A program made the translations under genes and the position numbers. DNA of 64,000 nucleotides. Origin: Paenibacillaceae bacterium. GTDB taxonomy: Bacteria; Bacillota; Bacilli; Paenibacillales; NBRC-103111. Every line of letters starts with the position of its first letter. Position 1 is the first letter of the stretch. Below the pieces are notes generated by a model. That model was not told the DNA's origin, ran no database searches, and saw only the letters and a program-made list of their open reading frames with translations. Shown piece after piece: positions 15,754-23,813 of the stretch. Where the stretch lies: contig JAQSYI010000013.1 of assembly GCA_029256185.1 (NCBI GenBank), positions 186,001 to 250,000 of the forward strand. Direction: 5' to 3'.

Positions 15754-15920
15754 GTTTTTCGGTTACAGCGAGGCGAAGCAGCGTGCAGAAAAACTGGCAT
15801 CGAAAGCATAAGCTGAGTTTTTCGGTTACAGCGAGGCGAAGCAGCGTGCATTACAGCGAGGCGAAGCAGCGTGCAGAAAAACTGGCGTCGAAAGCATAAG
15901 CTGAGTTTTTCGGTTACAGC
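15754..15920. repeat. Tandem repeat upstream of the SOD gene
   Basis: Two and a half near-identical units of about 60-70 bp: GAGTTTTTCGGTTACAGCGA, GGCGAAGCAGCGTGCA, GAAAAACTGGCATCGAAAGC, ATAAGCT. One unit carries an extra internal TTACAGCGAGGCGAAGCAGCGTGCA. A more degenerate version lies at 5726-5872. The rest of 15738-16055 shows no gene. Confidence 0.85.
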
Positions 15921-16055
15921 TACCTTTTCAAAAATATATGTGCCTCCGGACTAACTTTTTATTCGATATTACCAGTTTATTCCTAAGCCGGGTTGGCTTA
16001 TGTCGATTCATCTTTACGGTGGGAATGATTTTGAGTATACTGTGGGGAGGAACTT

Positions 16056-16074
16056 TGTTTCATATGATGAAACA
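16056..16074. promoter_or_regulatory. 19-bp operator before the IclR gene
   Basis: TGTTTCA-TATGA-TGAAACA, a perfect 7-5-7 inverted repeat. The same arms with the same spacing occur before acnA at 26537-26555. Likely the IclR regulator's own operator. Confidence 0.65.
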
Positions 16075-16094
16075 CTATGGACGGAGATGCCTTT

Positions 16095-16838
16095 ATGGAT
16101 GATGGAAAAATGACTGTGCGTGCAGTTGAGCGCGCTCTTGATATTCTGTTGTGTTTTACGACCGAAACCGAGCTTAGCCTGACCGAGATAGCCGGCAAGT
16201 CCGGTCTGCACAAAAGCACGGTACACCGCCTGCTGGCTTCACTGGAAGGGAAAGGCTTCATCCTGCGCAATCCCTCCTCCGAGAAGTACCGCCTAGGGTT
16301 TCGTCTGTGGGAGCTGTCGGCTAACTTGTCCCGGAGTGATGATCCCGAGGTGCTGCTGCTGCCGGAGATGGAGCATCTGCGGGATATGCTTCATGAAACA
16401 GTCAGCCTCTATGTCCGGGACGGTCTGGAGCGTGTCCGCATTCAGGCGGTACAAAGCAACCAGACCATCCGGCGCGTGGCACAGGTAGGGGCCAGGCTGC
16501 CCTTGTATGTAGGCGCATCCAGCAAGGTGCTGGTGGCATTCGCCGACCGGAGTGTGCAGGAGCAGGTGCTTGCTTCACCGTCATGGCCCGCTATCCTGGA
16601 GCAGCAGACGTTCCTCCGGCAATTGGAGGAGGCCCGGGAGTTAGGCTTTGCCACTAGTGTGGAGGAGCGGGAACCGGGAGCCGCCGCTGTTTCGGTGCCG
16701 ATCTACAACCGCTCCCAGAAGCTGGCCGCGGCGCTTGCTCTCTCCGGACCATCCAACCGGCTGACTCTGGAGAAGATGCGTGAGCAAGCGCCTGTGCTCA
16801 AGGAATTTGCCATTCGCATGGGCAAGATGCTGAGATAA
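16095..16838 (+). CDS. IclR family transcriptional regulator
   Basis: A 247-residue regulator with an N-terminal winged HTH (LSLTEIAGKSGLHKSTVHRLLASLEGKGF) and a C-terminal IclR effector domain (VPIYNRSQKLAAALALSGP near the end). IclR proteins control carbon catabolism, often repressing their own gene. ATG 16095 has GGAG 8 nt upstream; the ATG at 16077 starts only 2 nt after the operator and lacks an SD at a normal distance. The palindrome 16056-16074 overlaps the promoter or leader. The identical operator type before aconitase makes acnA a likely target. Confidence 0.85.
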   Translation: MDDGKMTVRAVERALDILLCFTTETELSLTEIAGKSGLHKSTVHRLLASLEGKGFILRNPSSEKYRLGFRLWELSANLSRSDDPEVLLLPEMEHLRDMLHETVSLYVRDGLERVRIQAVQSNQTIRRVAQVGARLPLYVGASSKVLVAFADRSVQEQVLASPSWPAILEQQTFLRQLEEARELGFATSVEEREPGAAAVSVPIYNRSQKLAAALALSGPSNRLTLEKMREQAPVLKEFAIRMGKMLR

Positions 16839-16948
16839 GGAGCAGGAGCTGATGCACTTGCGTACACGCTGTGGGCTGCTGCATCTCGTAAAACGAATGA
16901 ACGTAAGCAAGGAAAACCAAGAGACTTACTAAGGAGGTAACAAAAGAA

Positions 16949-17575
16949 ATGGAACAATCTGCTGCTGCAAGCAAATGGGCAGGGAAAGTATGGGCCACGC
17001 TGGGCGACAGCATCAGCGCAGCCAACGTCTATCAACCAATCGTAAGCAAGCGGTTGGGGTTCGCAAGTGTCATCAATGCCGCCAAAAGCGGCTGTCCTAT
17101 GGCTGCAGGAGGGGACCGGGATTACGGCGCAACCGTACATTCCGGCAAAACGCTGGAAACGGTGCCGGATTGTGTGACGATTTTCGCCGGGACCAATGAT
17201 TACCGCCTGGGCAAACCGTTGGGCAGTATCGACGGACGTGACATCTATACCTATTCCGGCGCATATGTGACCTTGATTGAAGAGCTGCTTACGCGTAATC
17301 CGGCTGTACGCTTGAATCTGTGGACCCCGCTGCAACGGGATAAGGACGGCTGGGATACGGAGTTCATCAATGAGGCCGGGTACCGGTTGGGAGATTACGC
17401 AGAGGCGGTCCGCGCCATCGGCAGAAGGTATGCTCTGCCTGTGTTGGACCTGTATGCGGAGAGCGGGATTACCAAGCTGACGCTGGATTATTTCACGGGG
17501 GACCGGTTGCACCCCAATGAAGCGGGGCACCAGCGCATCGCGGGTATGGCCGTTGCGTTCCTGGAACGGTTGTAA
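16949..17575 (+). CDS. SGNH/GDSL hydrolase
   Basis: A 208-residue intracellular esterase/lipase-like protein of the SGNH superfamily. Catalytic landmarks: LGDS (Ser21) in block I, GTND (Gly81-Asn83) in block III and DRLHPN (Asp185, His188) in block V; a Gly in block II is less clear (NAAKSGCPM). No signal peptide. SD AAGGAGGT lies 10 nt before ATG 16949. It follows the IclR gene by 110 bp on the same strand and may be a carbohydrate esterase co-regulated with it, which is inference only. Confidence 0.85.
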   Translation: MEQSAAASKWAGKVWATLGDSISAANVYQPIVSKRLGFASVINAAKSGCPMAAGGDRDYGATVHSGKTLETVPDCVTIFAGTNDYRLGKPLGSIDGRDIYTYSGAYVTLIEELLTRNPAVRLNLWTPLQRDKDGWDTEFINEAGYRLGDYAEAVRAIGRRYALPVLDLYAESGITKLTLDYFTGDRLHPNEAGHQRIAGMAVAFLERL

Positions 17576-17659
17576 AACCGTCCTTGCGGGATGCGCATCT
17601 GCTTCTGAATGGGCCATCATTCCTGTTTGCAAGTGAAGCACAAACTGCAATAATACAGA

Positions 17660-17820
17660 TATTTTTGTCCTAAAAAAGAAAAAAGACTCCACTGCCTGCA
17701 AAAATGCAGGCAGTGGAGTCTTTTAGAGCACAAAGCACACTTAAATCCGCTTAATACCTGTATTTTTGCAGGCTGCTCTACTGAAAGAGGCAGTTAGAGC
17801 AAAAAAGATGTATTTTTGCA
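17660..17820. repeat. TATTTTTGCAG motif array and strong hairpin
   Basis: TATTTTTG occurs at 17660, 17761 and 17811 (101 and 50 bp apart), the last two as GTATTTTTGCAG. Between them is a perfect hairpin, AAAAGACTCCACTGCCTGCA / complement with a 4-nt loop (17681-17724), which contains an inverted copy of the motif and probably acts as a terminator. The rest of 17576-18047 holds no gene that I can see. Confidence 0.7.
17681..17724. terminator. Perfect 20-bp-stem hairpin after the GDSL gene
   Basis: AAAAGACTCCACTGCCTGCA, four A, then the exact complement ending in TTTT. Bidirectional terminator shape. Confidence 0.75.
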
Positions 17821-18047
17821 GTTATTAACATTCGATGCCTTGACTGACCGCTTCACTCCCGCAAGCGCCCCGGGTGCATTGCTATCCCCCGCCCCCTCCT
17901 CCCGCTAACACCACTGTACGCTCACCCGTCTGCGGTCTCATTGCATCTTAGAGTTTTTATTCTGTTTTTCAGTTGCTTTATGCTGCAAAATCACTTATGA
18001 TACCTGTGTACTCATGATTATTGAGTAGTCGTCTGGAGGGGCTGCTT

Positions 18048-18362
18048 TTGAATGCCGAAATGCTGAAAGGAACAATCGATCTCCTGGTACTATCCGTACT
18101 GTCCCACAAAGACAATTATGGCTACGAAATTTCCAAGTCGGTCAAGGAGCGGACGGAGGGAGCGTTCGAAATTCAGGAGGCGACTCTCTATCTGAGCCTG
18201 AAACGGCTGGAGAAGCAAGGGGCCATTATGGCTTACTGGGGAGATGAGAGCAAGGGAGGACGCCGTAAATATTATGCGGTCACCGGCATCGGCTGGCAGC
18301 TGTTGGAGAAGTTCGTTGCAGAATGGAAGATCACGACGGAGATTGTTAATCGGTTTATTTGA
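18048..18362 (+). CDS. PadR family transcriptional regulator
   Basis: A 104-residue winged-helix regulator (LKGTIDLLVLSVLSHKDNYGYEIS, EATLYLSLKRLEKQG, GGRRKYYAVT) with no long C-terminal domain, i.e. the short PadR-s2 type. TTG 18048 follows GGAGG by 8 nt and gives the family's usual start; upstream in-frame codons lack an SD. PadR-s2 proteins usually repress an adjacent membrane protein or transporter, here probably the gene at 18381. Confidence 0.85.
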   Translation: MNAEMLKGTIDLLVLSVLSHKDNYGYEISKSVKERTEGAFEIQEATLYLSLKRLEKQGAIMAYWGDESKGGRRKYYAVTGIGWQLLEKFVAEWKITTEIVNRFI

Positions 18363-18380
18363 TGTGATGGGGTGGGAACA

Positions 18381-19025
18381 ATGAACACACAGGCGCGAAA
18401 GCTGTTCAGTCTTGCGGATATCAAATACGCTTGGCTGCTGCTTTTATCCATATTGGTCTGTTTTGTTACTTATTATGTGGACGAGATTCACAATCCCCGC
18501 GATGAATTGTGGCTGTCTGTCTGCTATTTTACCTCCTTCATGATGGCGGCCGTCTGGAGCGGAGCCAACTATGCGGGACACATCCGGATGAATGTCCTGT
18601 ACAGCAAGCAGCATAATATCCGGGTTTATGTGGACCAGCTCGCCTTGAGCGGTGAGGATAAGCTGGAGCTGCAGAACTATCTGGAGGATTTCGCTTGCGA
18701 CCTGCAGCTTAAGGGATTGACCGAGGAGGAGGCTGCCAAAAAAGCCATCGCCCATTTCAAGGTCGAAGAATTCCTCTCCATGTCCAAGCATACAAGGCCC
18801 TTCGAGACGCATGGCCACCATTATTTGCTCGGCTGGGGCATACTGGCTGAAGGCGCAGCCTTGATTACAGGCGCTTTGTATTTTCTCTGGCCGCCCTTGT
18901 CCCTGTACCTGCGTATTTCCACAGCCATTCTGGTAGTTTACGGCGTATGCCTGATTGTGCTGTTTTTTATATACAAAATGCTGGACGCGCTCATCTTCCG
19001 GAAGCTGAGAGATTATTTTTCTTAA
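18381..19025 (+). CDS. Membrane protein co-transcribed with PadR
   Basis: A 214-residue protein with two N-terminal membrane helices (about 14-35 and 44-66), a soluble middle region containing a permease-prefix-like helical unit (LALSGEDKLELQNYLEDFACDL, GLTEEEAAKKAIAHF), and two C-terminal helices (about 150-172 and 178-200). The middle motif resembles the DUF1700/permease-prefix domains that commonly follow PadR genes in Firmicutes. It begins about 20 bp after the padR stop. Probably the regulated target; exact function unknown. Confidence 0.6.
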   Translation: MNTQARKLFSLADIKYAWLLLLSILVCFVTYYVDEIHNPRDELWLSVCYFTSFMMAAVWSGANYAGHIRMNVLYSKQHNIRVYVDQLALSGEDKLELQNYLEDFACDLQLKGLTEEEAAKKAIAHFKVEEFLSMSKHTRPFETHGHHYLLGWGILAEGAALITGALYFLWPPLSLYLRISTAILVVYGVCLIVLFFIYKMLDALIFRKLRDYFS

Positions 19026-19035
19026 AATCGCAGCA

Positions 19036-19113
19036 AGTATAAACGAGGAAGCGTCTCGACTTCTTGACAAACGAACGGCATCAAAAAGGAATGCCGTCAG
19101 GCGTTTATCCTCG
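19036..19113 (+). repeat. 80-bp structured dispersed repeat, copy B
   Basis: Same layout as copy A. The inner stem is GGCAT...ATGCC here in place of GGCGTC...GACGCC in copy D, a paired change. It ends about 10 bp before the SD of the DedA gene. Confidence 0.85.
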
Positions 19114-19139
19114 AAAACAAAGAAGGAGTGGAAGTGGAT

Positions 19140-19754
19140 ATGGAGCAATGGATTACGGAAACGATGGATGCTTTCGGTTATTTCGGAGTGTTTTTTCTGA
19201 TCGCGTTCGAGAATCTTTTTCCCCCGATTCCATCGGAGGTTATCTTGACCTTCGGCGGATTCATGACCACCACCTCGGATCTGACAGTGCCAGGCGTATT
19301 TGCAGCCGCTACTGCGGGTTCTGTGGCCGGTGCAATCTGTCTTTACGGAATCGGAAGATTGCTGTCGGTGGAGCGGCTGGAATCCATCGTGGTGCGCTAT
19401 GGCAGAATTCTGCGTCTGAAGCCCGAAGATATCCGCAAAGCTGGAGGCTGGTTTGAGAAATATGGGATTTGGGCGGTGCTCCTGGGACGGCTGATCCCGC
19501 TGATCCGCAGTCTGATTTCTATCCCCGCAGGCAGCGCGCGCATGAGCATAGTGCCGTTTCTTCTGCTGACAACGGCAGGGTCATTGGTATGGAACATTGC
19601 GCTTGTATCTTTGGGCGCTGCCATCGGAGCTTCCTGGGAAACTATTGTGAATTATATGGATATTTATTCGAAATTTGTTTATACAGGTTTGGCGTTAGGA
19701 GTTGCAGCGGTCGCCTATTTGTACATCCGCAAACGGTTGGTGAAGGGGAATTAA
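19140..19754 (+). CDS. DedA family membrane protein
   Basis: A 204-residue protein with the DedA/SNARE-associated (PF09335) pattern: FFLIAFENLFPPIPSEVIL with the membrane acidic and proline residues, a GRLIPLIRSLISIPAG re-entrant arginine motif, and four to five helices. DedA proteins are undecaprenyl-phosphate or phospholipid flippases or support membrane homeostasis. ATG 19140 or GTG 19134 are both possible; both follow AAGGAG. The dispersed repeat lies in the 5' leader. A 91-bp palindromic element follows the stop. Confidence 0.9.
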   Translation: MEQWITETMDAFGYFGVFFLIAFENLFPPIPSEVILTFGGFMTTTSDLTVPGVFAAATAGSVAGAICLYGIGRLLSVERLESIVVRYGRILRLKPEDIRKAGGWFEKYGIWAVLLGRLIPLIRSLISIPAGSARMSIVPFLLLTTAGSLVWNIALVSLGAAIGASWETIVNYMDIYSKFVYTGLALGVAAVAYLYIRKRLVKGN

Positions 19755-19768
19755 TCCATACGAAGAGA

Positions 19769-19859
19769 CTGCGAGGAAATAAGTACCGCTAATTTGCCGC
19801 CCAAACTCCCAAGAACGTGGAGATTTTATCATCAAAAGCGGGTACTAATTTCCTCGCAG
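19769..19859. repeat. 91-bp palindromic element, copy 1
   Basis: Ends are inverted repeats (CTGCGAGGAAATAAGTACCGCT against AGCGGGTACTAATTTCCTCGCAG); the middle holds a CTCC...GGAG mini-stem. A second copy with about 85% identity is at 47619-47709. Both lie just after a stop codon. Confidence 0.85.
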
Positions 19860-19871
19860 CTCCTAAGTCCG

Positions 19872-19923
19872 AACAGCAGCCTCCGGAGTCATGAGTTCAT
19901 GATTCGGGAGGCTGCTGTTTTTT
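19872..19923 (+). terminator. Rho-independent terminator after DedA
   Basis: AACAGCAGCCTCC ... GGAGGCTGCTGTT followed by a T run. Confidence 0.8.
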
Positions 19924-20008
19924 GCCGGAAAAAAATCCGTCTGCGGGGGATAAAAATCCGTCCGGAGACAAAAAACGGATTTACATTTCAGCTGGAATCG
20001 GTTAATTT

Positions 20009-20027
20009 GATAATGAATATCATTTTC
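20009..20027. promoter_or_regulatory. Fur box before the AraC regulator
   Basis: GATAATGAATATCATTTTC matches 16 of 19 positions of the classical Fur consensus GATAATGATAATCATTATC and lies 29 bp before the ATG. Confidence 0.7.
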
Positions 20028-20055
20028 AATATAGGCGACACATGGGAGGAAGCGG

Positions 20056-21042
20056 ATGAATATTGAGCTTGAAGCGGAACATTTTGATGCATTTTACGGC
20101 GAAATGGCCCATTTGGACATAGCCATGCACAAGCGGATGGACCCAACGGAAAGCATCATTCTGCTTCCCGGACACTTGGGAGAGGGATATGTGAAGCAGA
20201 TCAAGCTTCCTAACGGCATGGAGCTGGGTTTATGCCGCATGACTCTTCATCAGCCCTTGGTGATGGATGTAGGCATCCGCTATCCCCATATGGAACTGGC
20301 CTTCAGCACGCAAGGCAGCGGAACCTGGTGCGAGCGGGGGCGGAACCAGGAACGGAGTCTGGCCAGCGGGACAGGCAGTCTGATCTATATGAATGATGCA
20401 GTATTCCATGCCGAACAGTTTGCCAATGAGCCCATTGACCATATGGAGCTGAGAATAGATTTTGCCCGGTTCCGTCATCTGCTGGGGGAGCTGCCCTGGC
20501 GGCTGGAGGACCGCTTTTACTGCAAACAGAGCTCCATTTCTCCTGCTGTACATCATATTTTGGAAGAGATTAAGAGTTGCCCTTACGGGGGCAGCATCAA
20601 GCGGCTCTTTCTTGAGGGAAAAAGTTTGGAGCTGCTGGCTCTCTTGCTGGATGATGCGGAAGCCGGCGGGGAGGCAGCGGCATGCGCCGCGTTTTCATGG
20701 AGGAAGGAGGATATCCGGTCTCTCCATCTGGCCAGGGATATTCTGTCCCGCAGTTGGAGGGAGCCTCCCGGCTTGCTTCAGTTGGCCCGGAAAGTAGGGC
20801 TTAATGATTTCAAGCTGAAGAGAGGGTTCAAGGAATTATTCGGAACAACCGTCTTCGGCTATGTCCGGCAGCTGCGGATGCAACAGGCGCGGGAGCTGCT
20901 GGAGCAAGGCGGGGCTAATGTGACAGAGGCGGCGTATCTTGTGGGATACAGCAACATCAGCCACTTCTCGGCTCTGTTCCGCAAGACCTTCGGCTGCCAT
21001 CCAAGGGAGTATGTCAAGCACTGGAGAGCGGTGAATGAATAG
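20056..21042 (+). CDS. PchR-like AraC-family regulator, probably iron-responsive
   Basis: A 328-residue regulator with a C-terminal AraC-type double HTH (LARKVGLNDFKLKRGFKELFG, then VTEAAYLVGYSNISHFSALFRKTFG) and an N-terminal sensing domain. The helix wording LNxxKLKRGFKxxFGTTVFxYxRxxRMxxA is typical of PchR/siderophore-sensing AraC proteins. A Fur box (20009-20027) overlaps its promoter, so iron starvation should switch it on. Such regulators normally activate a siderophore-uptake ABC system, but no such system lies in this window, so its targets are elsewhere. Confidence 0.82.
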   Translation: MNIELEAEHFDAFYGEMAHLDIAMHKRMDPTESIILLPGHLGEGYVKQIKLPNGMELGLCRMTLHQPLVMDVGIRYPHMELAFSTQGSGTWCERGRNQERSLASGTGSLIYMNDAVFHAEQFANEPIDHMELRIDFARFRHLLGELPWRLEDRFYCKQSSISPAVHHILEEIKSCPYGGSIKRLFLEGKSLELLALLLDDAEAGGEAAACAAFSWRKEDIRSLHLARDILSRSWREPPGLLQLARKVGLNDFKLKRGFKELFGTTVFGYVRQLRMQQARELLEQGGANVTEAAYLVGYSNISHFSALFRKTFGCHPREYVKHWRAVNE

Positions 21043-21062
21043 AGAACACGGCCCGAATAATA

Positions 21063-21107
21063 TAAAGAAGCTCCGAATCGTGTGAATTCACAGGTTCGGG
21101 GCTTCTT
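21063..21107 (+). terminator. Terminator after the AraC gene
   Basis: AAGAAGC-TCCGAA ... TTCGG-GGCTTCTT inverted repeat directly after the stop. Confidence 0.7.
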
Positions 21108-21163
21108 ACCGTTATGCTTAATACTGGCTTGCCGGACTTATGGGAACTGCGATATGTATTTTA

Positions 21164-21224
21164 TGTAAAGTTTGCTTTACACTCCATGGCTTCCATGATA
21201 AGCTGTACGTAAAGTGAGCTTTAC
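21164..21224. promoter_or_regulatory. Twin GTAAAG-N4-CTTTAC operators
   Basis: Two palindromes, TGTAAAG-TTTG-CTTTACA (21164-21181) and GTAAAG-TGAG-CTTTAC (21209-21224), centres 44 bp apart (about four helical turns). A TTTACA / 17 bp / TAAGCT promoter fits between them, so one site covers the -35 and the other the start point. No regulator gene adjoins. Confidence 0.6.
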
Positions 21225-21299
21225 ATTTTTGCTTGCATTCCGGTTTGCCCGGCTGTTCGGCCGCCAGATTGAAGAGGTGTTCCTTTATGAGGAGGTGCT

Positions 21300-22025
21300 G
21301 TGGACATGCAGCTGATTTTGCAGGATATCCGCAAGTCCTTTGGTGATAAGCAGGTGCTGAAGGGGGCGGGCTTTACCTTTGAGAAAGGGCGGATTTACGG
21401 GCTCTTGGGCCGTAACGGAGCGGGCAAAACCACGCTTTTCAACTGCCTGGGCGGGGAGATGGAGGCGGATTCCGGCCAGACCTGGCTTGTGGAGGGAGAG
21501 AAGCGGCTGCCCCTTCAGGAAGAGAGCATCGGGTATGTTTATTCCACGCCCATTCTTCCGGAATTTCTTACCGGCTATGAATTTATCAAGTTTTACATGG
21601 ATATCAACCGGGGCAAGGCGGAGTTTCAGCGGACGATCGACAGCTATTTCGATCTGATGAAGATTGATCCGCCGGACCGCCACAGGCTGATCAAGGGCTA
21701 TTCCCACGGCATGAAAAATAAGCTGCAGATGCTGTGCTTTATCATCGCCCGTCCTCCGGTGATTTTGCTGGACGAACCGCTGACCTCCTTCGACGTGGTG
21801 GTGGCGCTGGAGATCAAGAAGCTGCTCAGAGAGATGCGGCAGGAGCATATCATTATTTTCTCCACCCATATCCTGCAGCTTGCCACAGACCTGTGCGATG
21901 AGCTGGTGGTGCTGAACAACGGTCTCCTGGAAAGTGTTCCGGATCACATTCTGGGCACTCCCGGCTTTGAAGAGCAGGTAATCCAATTGCTAAAGGATGA
22001 GAACCATGCTTCAAACCCTTCGTAA
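21300..22025 (+). CDS. ABC transporter ATP-binding protein
   Basis: A 241-residue ATPase with Walker A GRNGAGKTT (about 37-45), signature region YSHGMKNKLQ (a variant of LSGGQ), Walker B VILLDEPLTSFD and a switch His in IFSTHIL. It is the short single-domain type found with large permeases of bacteriocin or antimicrobial-export systems. GTG 21300 or ATG 21306 both follow GGAGG. It overlaps the permease gene by 20 bp, so one complex is expected. Repression by the twin GTAAAG-N4-CTTTAC sites is likely. Substrate unknown. Confidence 0.9.
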   Translation: MDMQLILQDIRKSFGDKQVLKGAGFTFEKGRIYGLLGRNGAGKTTLFNCLGGEMEADSGQTWLVEGEKRLPLQEESIGYVYSTPILPEFLTGYEFIKFYMDINRGKAEFQRTIDSYFDLMKIDPPDRHRLIKGYSHGMKNKLQMLCFIIARPPVILLDEPLTSFDVVVALEIKKLLREMRQEHIIIFSTHILQLATDLCDELVVLNNGLLESVPDHILGTPGFEEQVIQLLKDENHASNPS

Positions 22026-23622
22026 TATTCAGAGCATCCGCATATCCTCCGCCGTCAATTGGTTCATGTACTATTGGCAACGGCTGCCCGGGATCGGACG
22101 TTTGATCAAGGACGAGATGTATGGGGAGCTGGGGCTGAAGCGGGGTATTGCCGGAATCGTCCGGGTGCTGAGGCTGATCGGCGGCTTCGTGTCTTCGTTT
22201 CTTTATGTGGGGTTGATGCTGGCCCTTCCTCTGATGCCGGGCGATTGGACAGAGGGGGAGCGGGCAAGGCTGTACTGGCATATTTTTTTGATTCTCTCCT
22301 TTTTCATCCCTATATTTTCCAGCTGTAAAGTGCTTGAGCCCACACGGGAAAAATATATTTGCGTCAAGCTGATCCGCATGGCTCCCGCGGCTTATATGAA
22401 GTCCACATTAGCCCTTCGCTATGTATTGTTTCCCGTCTATTTACTGCCGCCTATGCTGGTGTTCACCACCGTGCTAGGGATTCCTCTATGGCAGGGAGTG
22501 TTGGCTGTGCTGCTGGCAACATGCTTTCGTGTGGCTGCTGAAGGAGCGAATCTGCTCATATTCGATAAATACAGGCTGATCCTTGTCAAGAATAACATGA
22601 TCATGTGGATAGCCATTCTGGCGGGATATGCCCTGGCTTATTTGCCCTTATTGCTGAATGAAAGCCCGGGGTGGGCAGAGAGGCTCTTGTTCGGGCAGCC
22701 GCTCTTGTCCATGCTGGTGTGCGGCGGCTTGGGCGTTGCGGGAGGGCTGTATTTGCTCCGGTATCCCGGTTACCGCCGGGCGGTGGATGCTGTAACCAAG
22801 ATTGACGAGCCCTTGCTGAATGTGGGGAAAATGATGGCGGAGGCTCAGGTGGCCAATGTGAAGACCAGGGAGCAGGAGTTCTCGGAGGAGGAACTGCAGT
22901 CCCGCCGCCACGAAGGGAAAAGCGGCTATGATTATTTGAACGCCATCTTTTTTCAGCGGCACCGGCGGCTTCTGGTTCAGCCTATCCGCTTGCGGCTTGC
23001 CATTATTGCCGGATGCCTTGCCGCGGGAGTGGCGGCCTGGGCAGCGTTTCCCCAGGAGTTTGTCGAGTATGCCTCCAGGCTAACCGGAGCTTTGGCCGTG
23101 TTTACATTTATTATGTATTATGCTTCCATAGGAGAACGGGTCTGCAAGGCGATGTTTTACAATTGCGACAACAGCCTGCTGCGCTACAGCTTTTACCGGG
23201 AAAAAGGGGTGCTTCTGAAAAATTTCCGGGTCCGGCTGCTGCGGATTGTCCTCCTGAATCTGATTCCCGCTCTGGGCATATGCGTGTCGCTGGTCATTCT
23301 CATTTCCCTTTCGGGAGCGGAATGGCCCCTGCAGGAGATGATTTTTTATTTGCTGGCGATTATGGGGATGTCGGTTTTTTTCTCCGTGCATCACTTGTCC
23401 ATGTATTATCTCTTTCAGCCCTATACCAGCGAGATGAAAATGAAAAATCCGTTCTTTTTCATCATCAACAGCGCTGTGGTTGGCGGCTGTATTGTGATGC
23501 TGCAGATCAGAAGCGCACCGGACTTCTTTGCTTTGCTGGTGCTGGGAGCCACCTTGGTATATATCGGGCTGGCCTTGGCGCTGGTGTACCGCCTCTCCCC
23601 CGGAACCTTCCGGGTAAAGTAA
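22006..23622 (+). CDS. ABC transporter permease (large, multi-TM)
   Basis: A 538-residue integral membrane protein with about eleven to twelve hydrophobic segments and two charged cytoplasmic stretches (around 260-310). It overlaps the ATPase gene and has AAGGATGAG before ATG 22006. It resembles the permease partner of efflux-type ABC systems in Firmicutes (often annotated as YthQ-like or hypothetical), but no specific family is sure. Downstream, inverted repeats CCAAAAGT...ACTTTTGG (23668-23713) and the strong hairpin at 23748 end the operon. Confidence 0.7.
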   Translation: MLQTLRNIQSIRISSAVNWFMYYWQRLPGIGRLIKDEMYGELGLKRGIAGIVRVLRLIGGFVSSFLYVGLMLALPLMPGDWTEGERARLYWHIFLILSFFIPIFSSCKVLEPTREKYICVKLIRMAPAAYMKSTLALRYVLFPVYLLPPMLVFTTVLGIPLWQGVLAVLLATCFRVAAEGANLLIFDKYRLILVKNNMIMWIAILAGYALAYLPLLLNESPGWAERLLFGQPLLSMLVCGGLGVAGGLYLLRYPGYRRAVDAVTKIDEPLLNVGKMMAEAQVANVKTREQEFSEEELQSRRHEGKSGYDYLNAIFFQRHRRLLVQPIRLRLAIIAGCLAAGVAAWAAFPQEFVEYASRLTGALAVFTFIMYYASIGERVCKAMFYNCDNSLLRYSFYREKGVLLKNFRVRLLRIVLLNLIPALGICVSLVILISLSGAEWPLQEMIFYLLAIMGMSVFFSVHHLSMYYLFQPYTSEMKMKNPFFFIINSAVVGGCIVMLQIRSAPDFFALLVLGATLVYIGLALALVYRLSPGTFRVK

Positions 23623-23747
23623 GGGGAAGGGAGAAGGCGGAAATCATATTTAGGCAAAAAACAATCCCCCAAAAGTGACGGGATGCTTCGAAGCAAAATC
23701 CGGGTACTTTTGGAGGAGCCCCCGAATGAAAATGCCTCATTACGTAA

Positions 23748-23803
23748 ACAGGCCATCGCATGCCCCTCCCAACGCTGGGGGATCAGACATGCGATGGCCT
23801 TTT
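23748..23803. terminator. Bidirectional terminator between ABC operon and acnA
   Basis: AGGCCATCGCATG ... CATGCGATGGCCT, perfect 13-bp arms, followed by TTTTG on the plus strand. Confidence 0.85.
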
Positions 23804-23813
23804 GTGTGCGCTG

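Noticed and set aside
15738..15851. N-terminal extension of the DUF2935-SOD gene
   Set aside because: It encodes repeated HAASPRCNRKT segments from the tandem DNA repeat and lies before a strong SD/ATG at 15737.
16064..16102. 12-codon leader ORF overlapping the IclR operator
   Set aside because: GGGGAGG lies 13 nt before its ATG, but spacing is poor and the peptide shows no regulatory codon bias. Possible but not supported.
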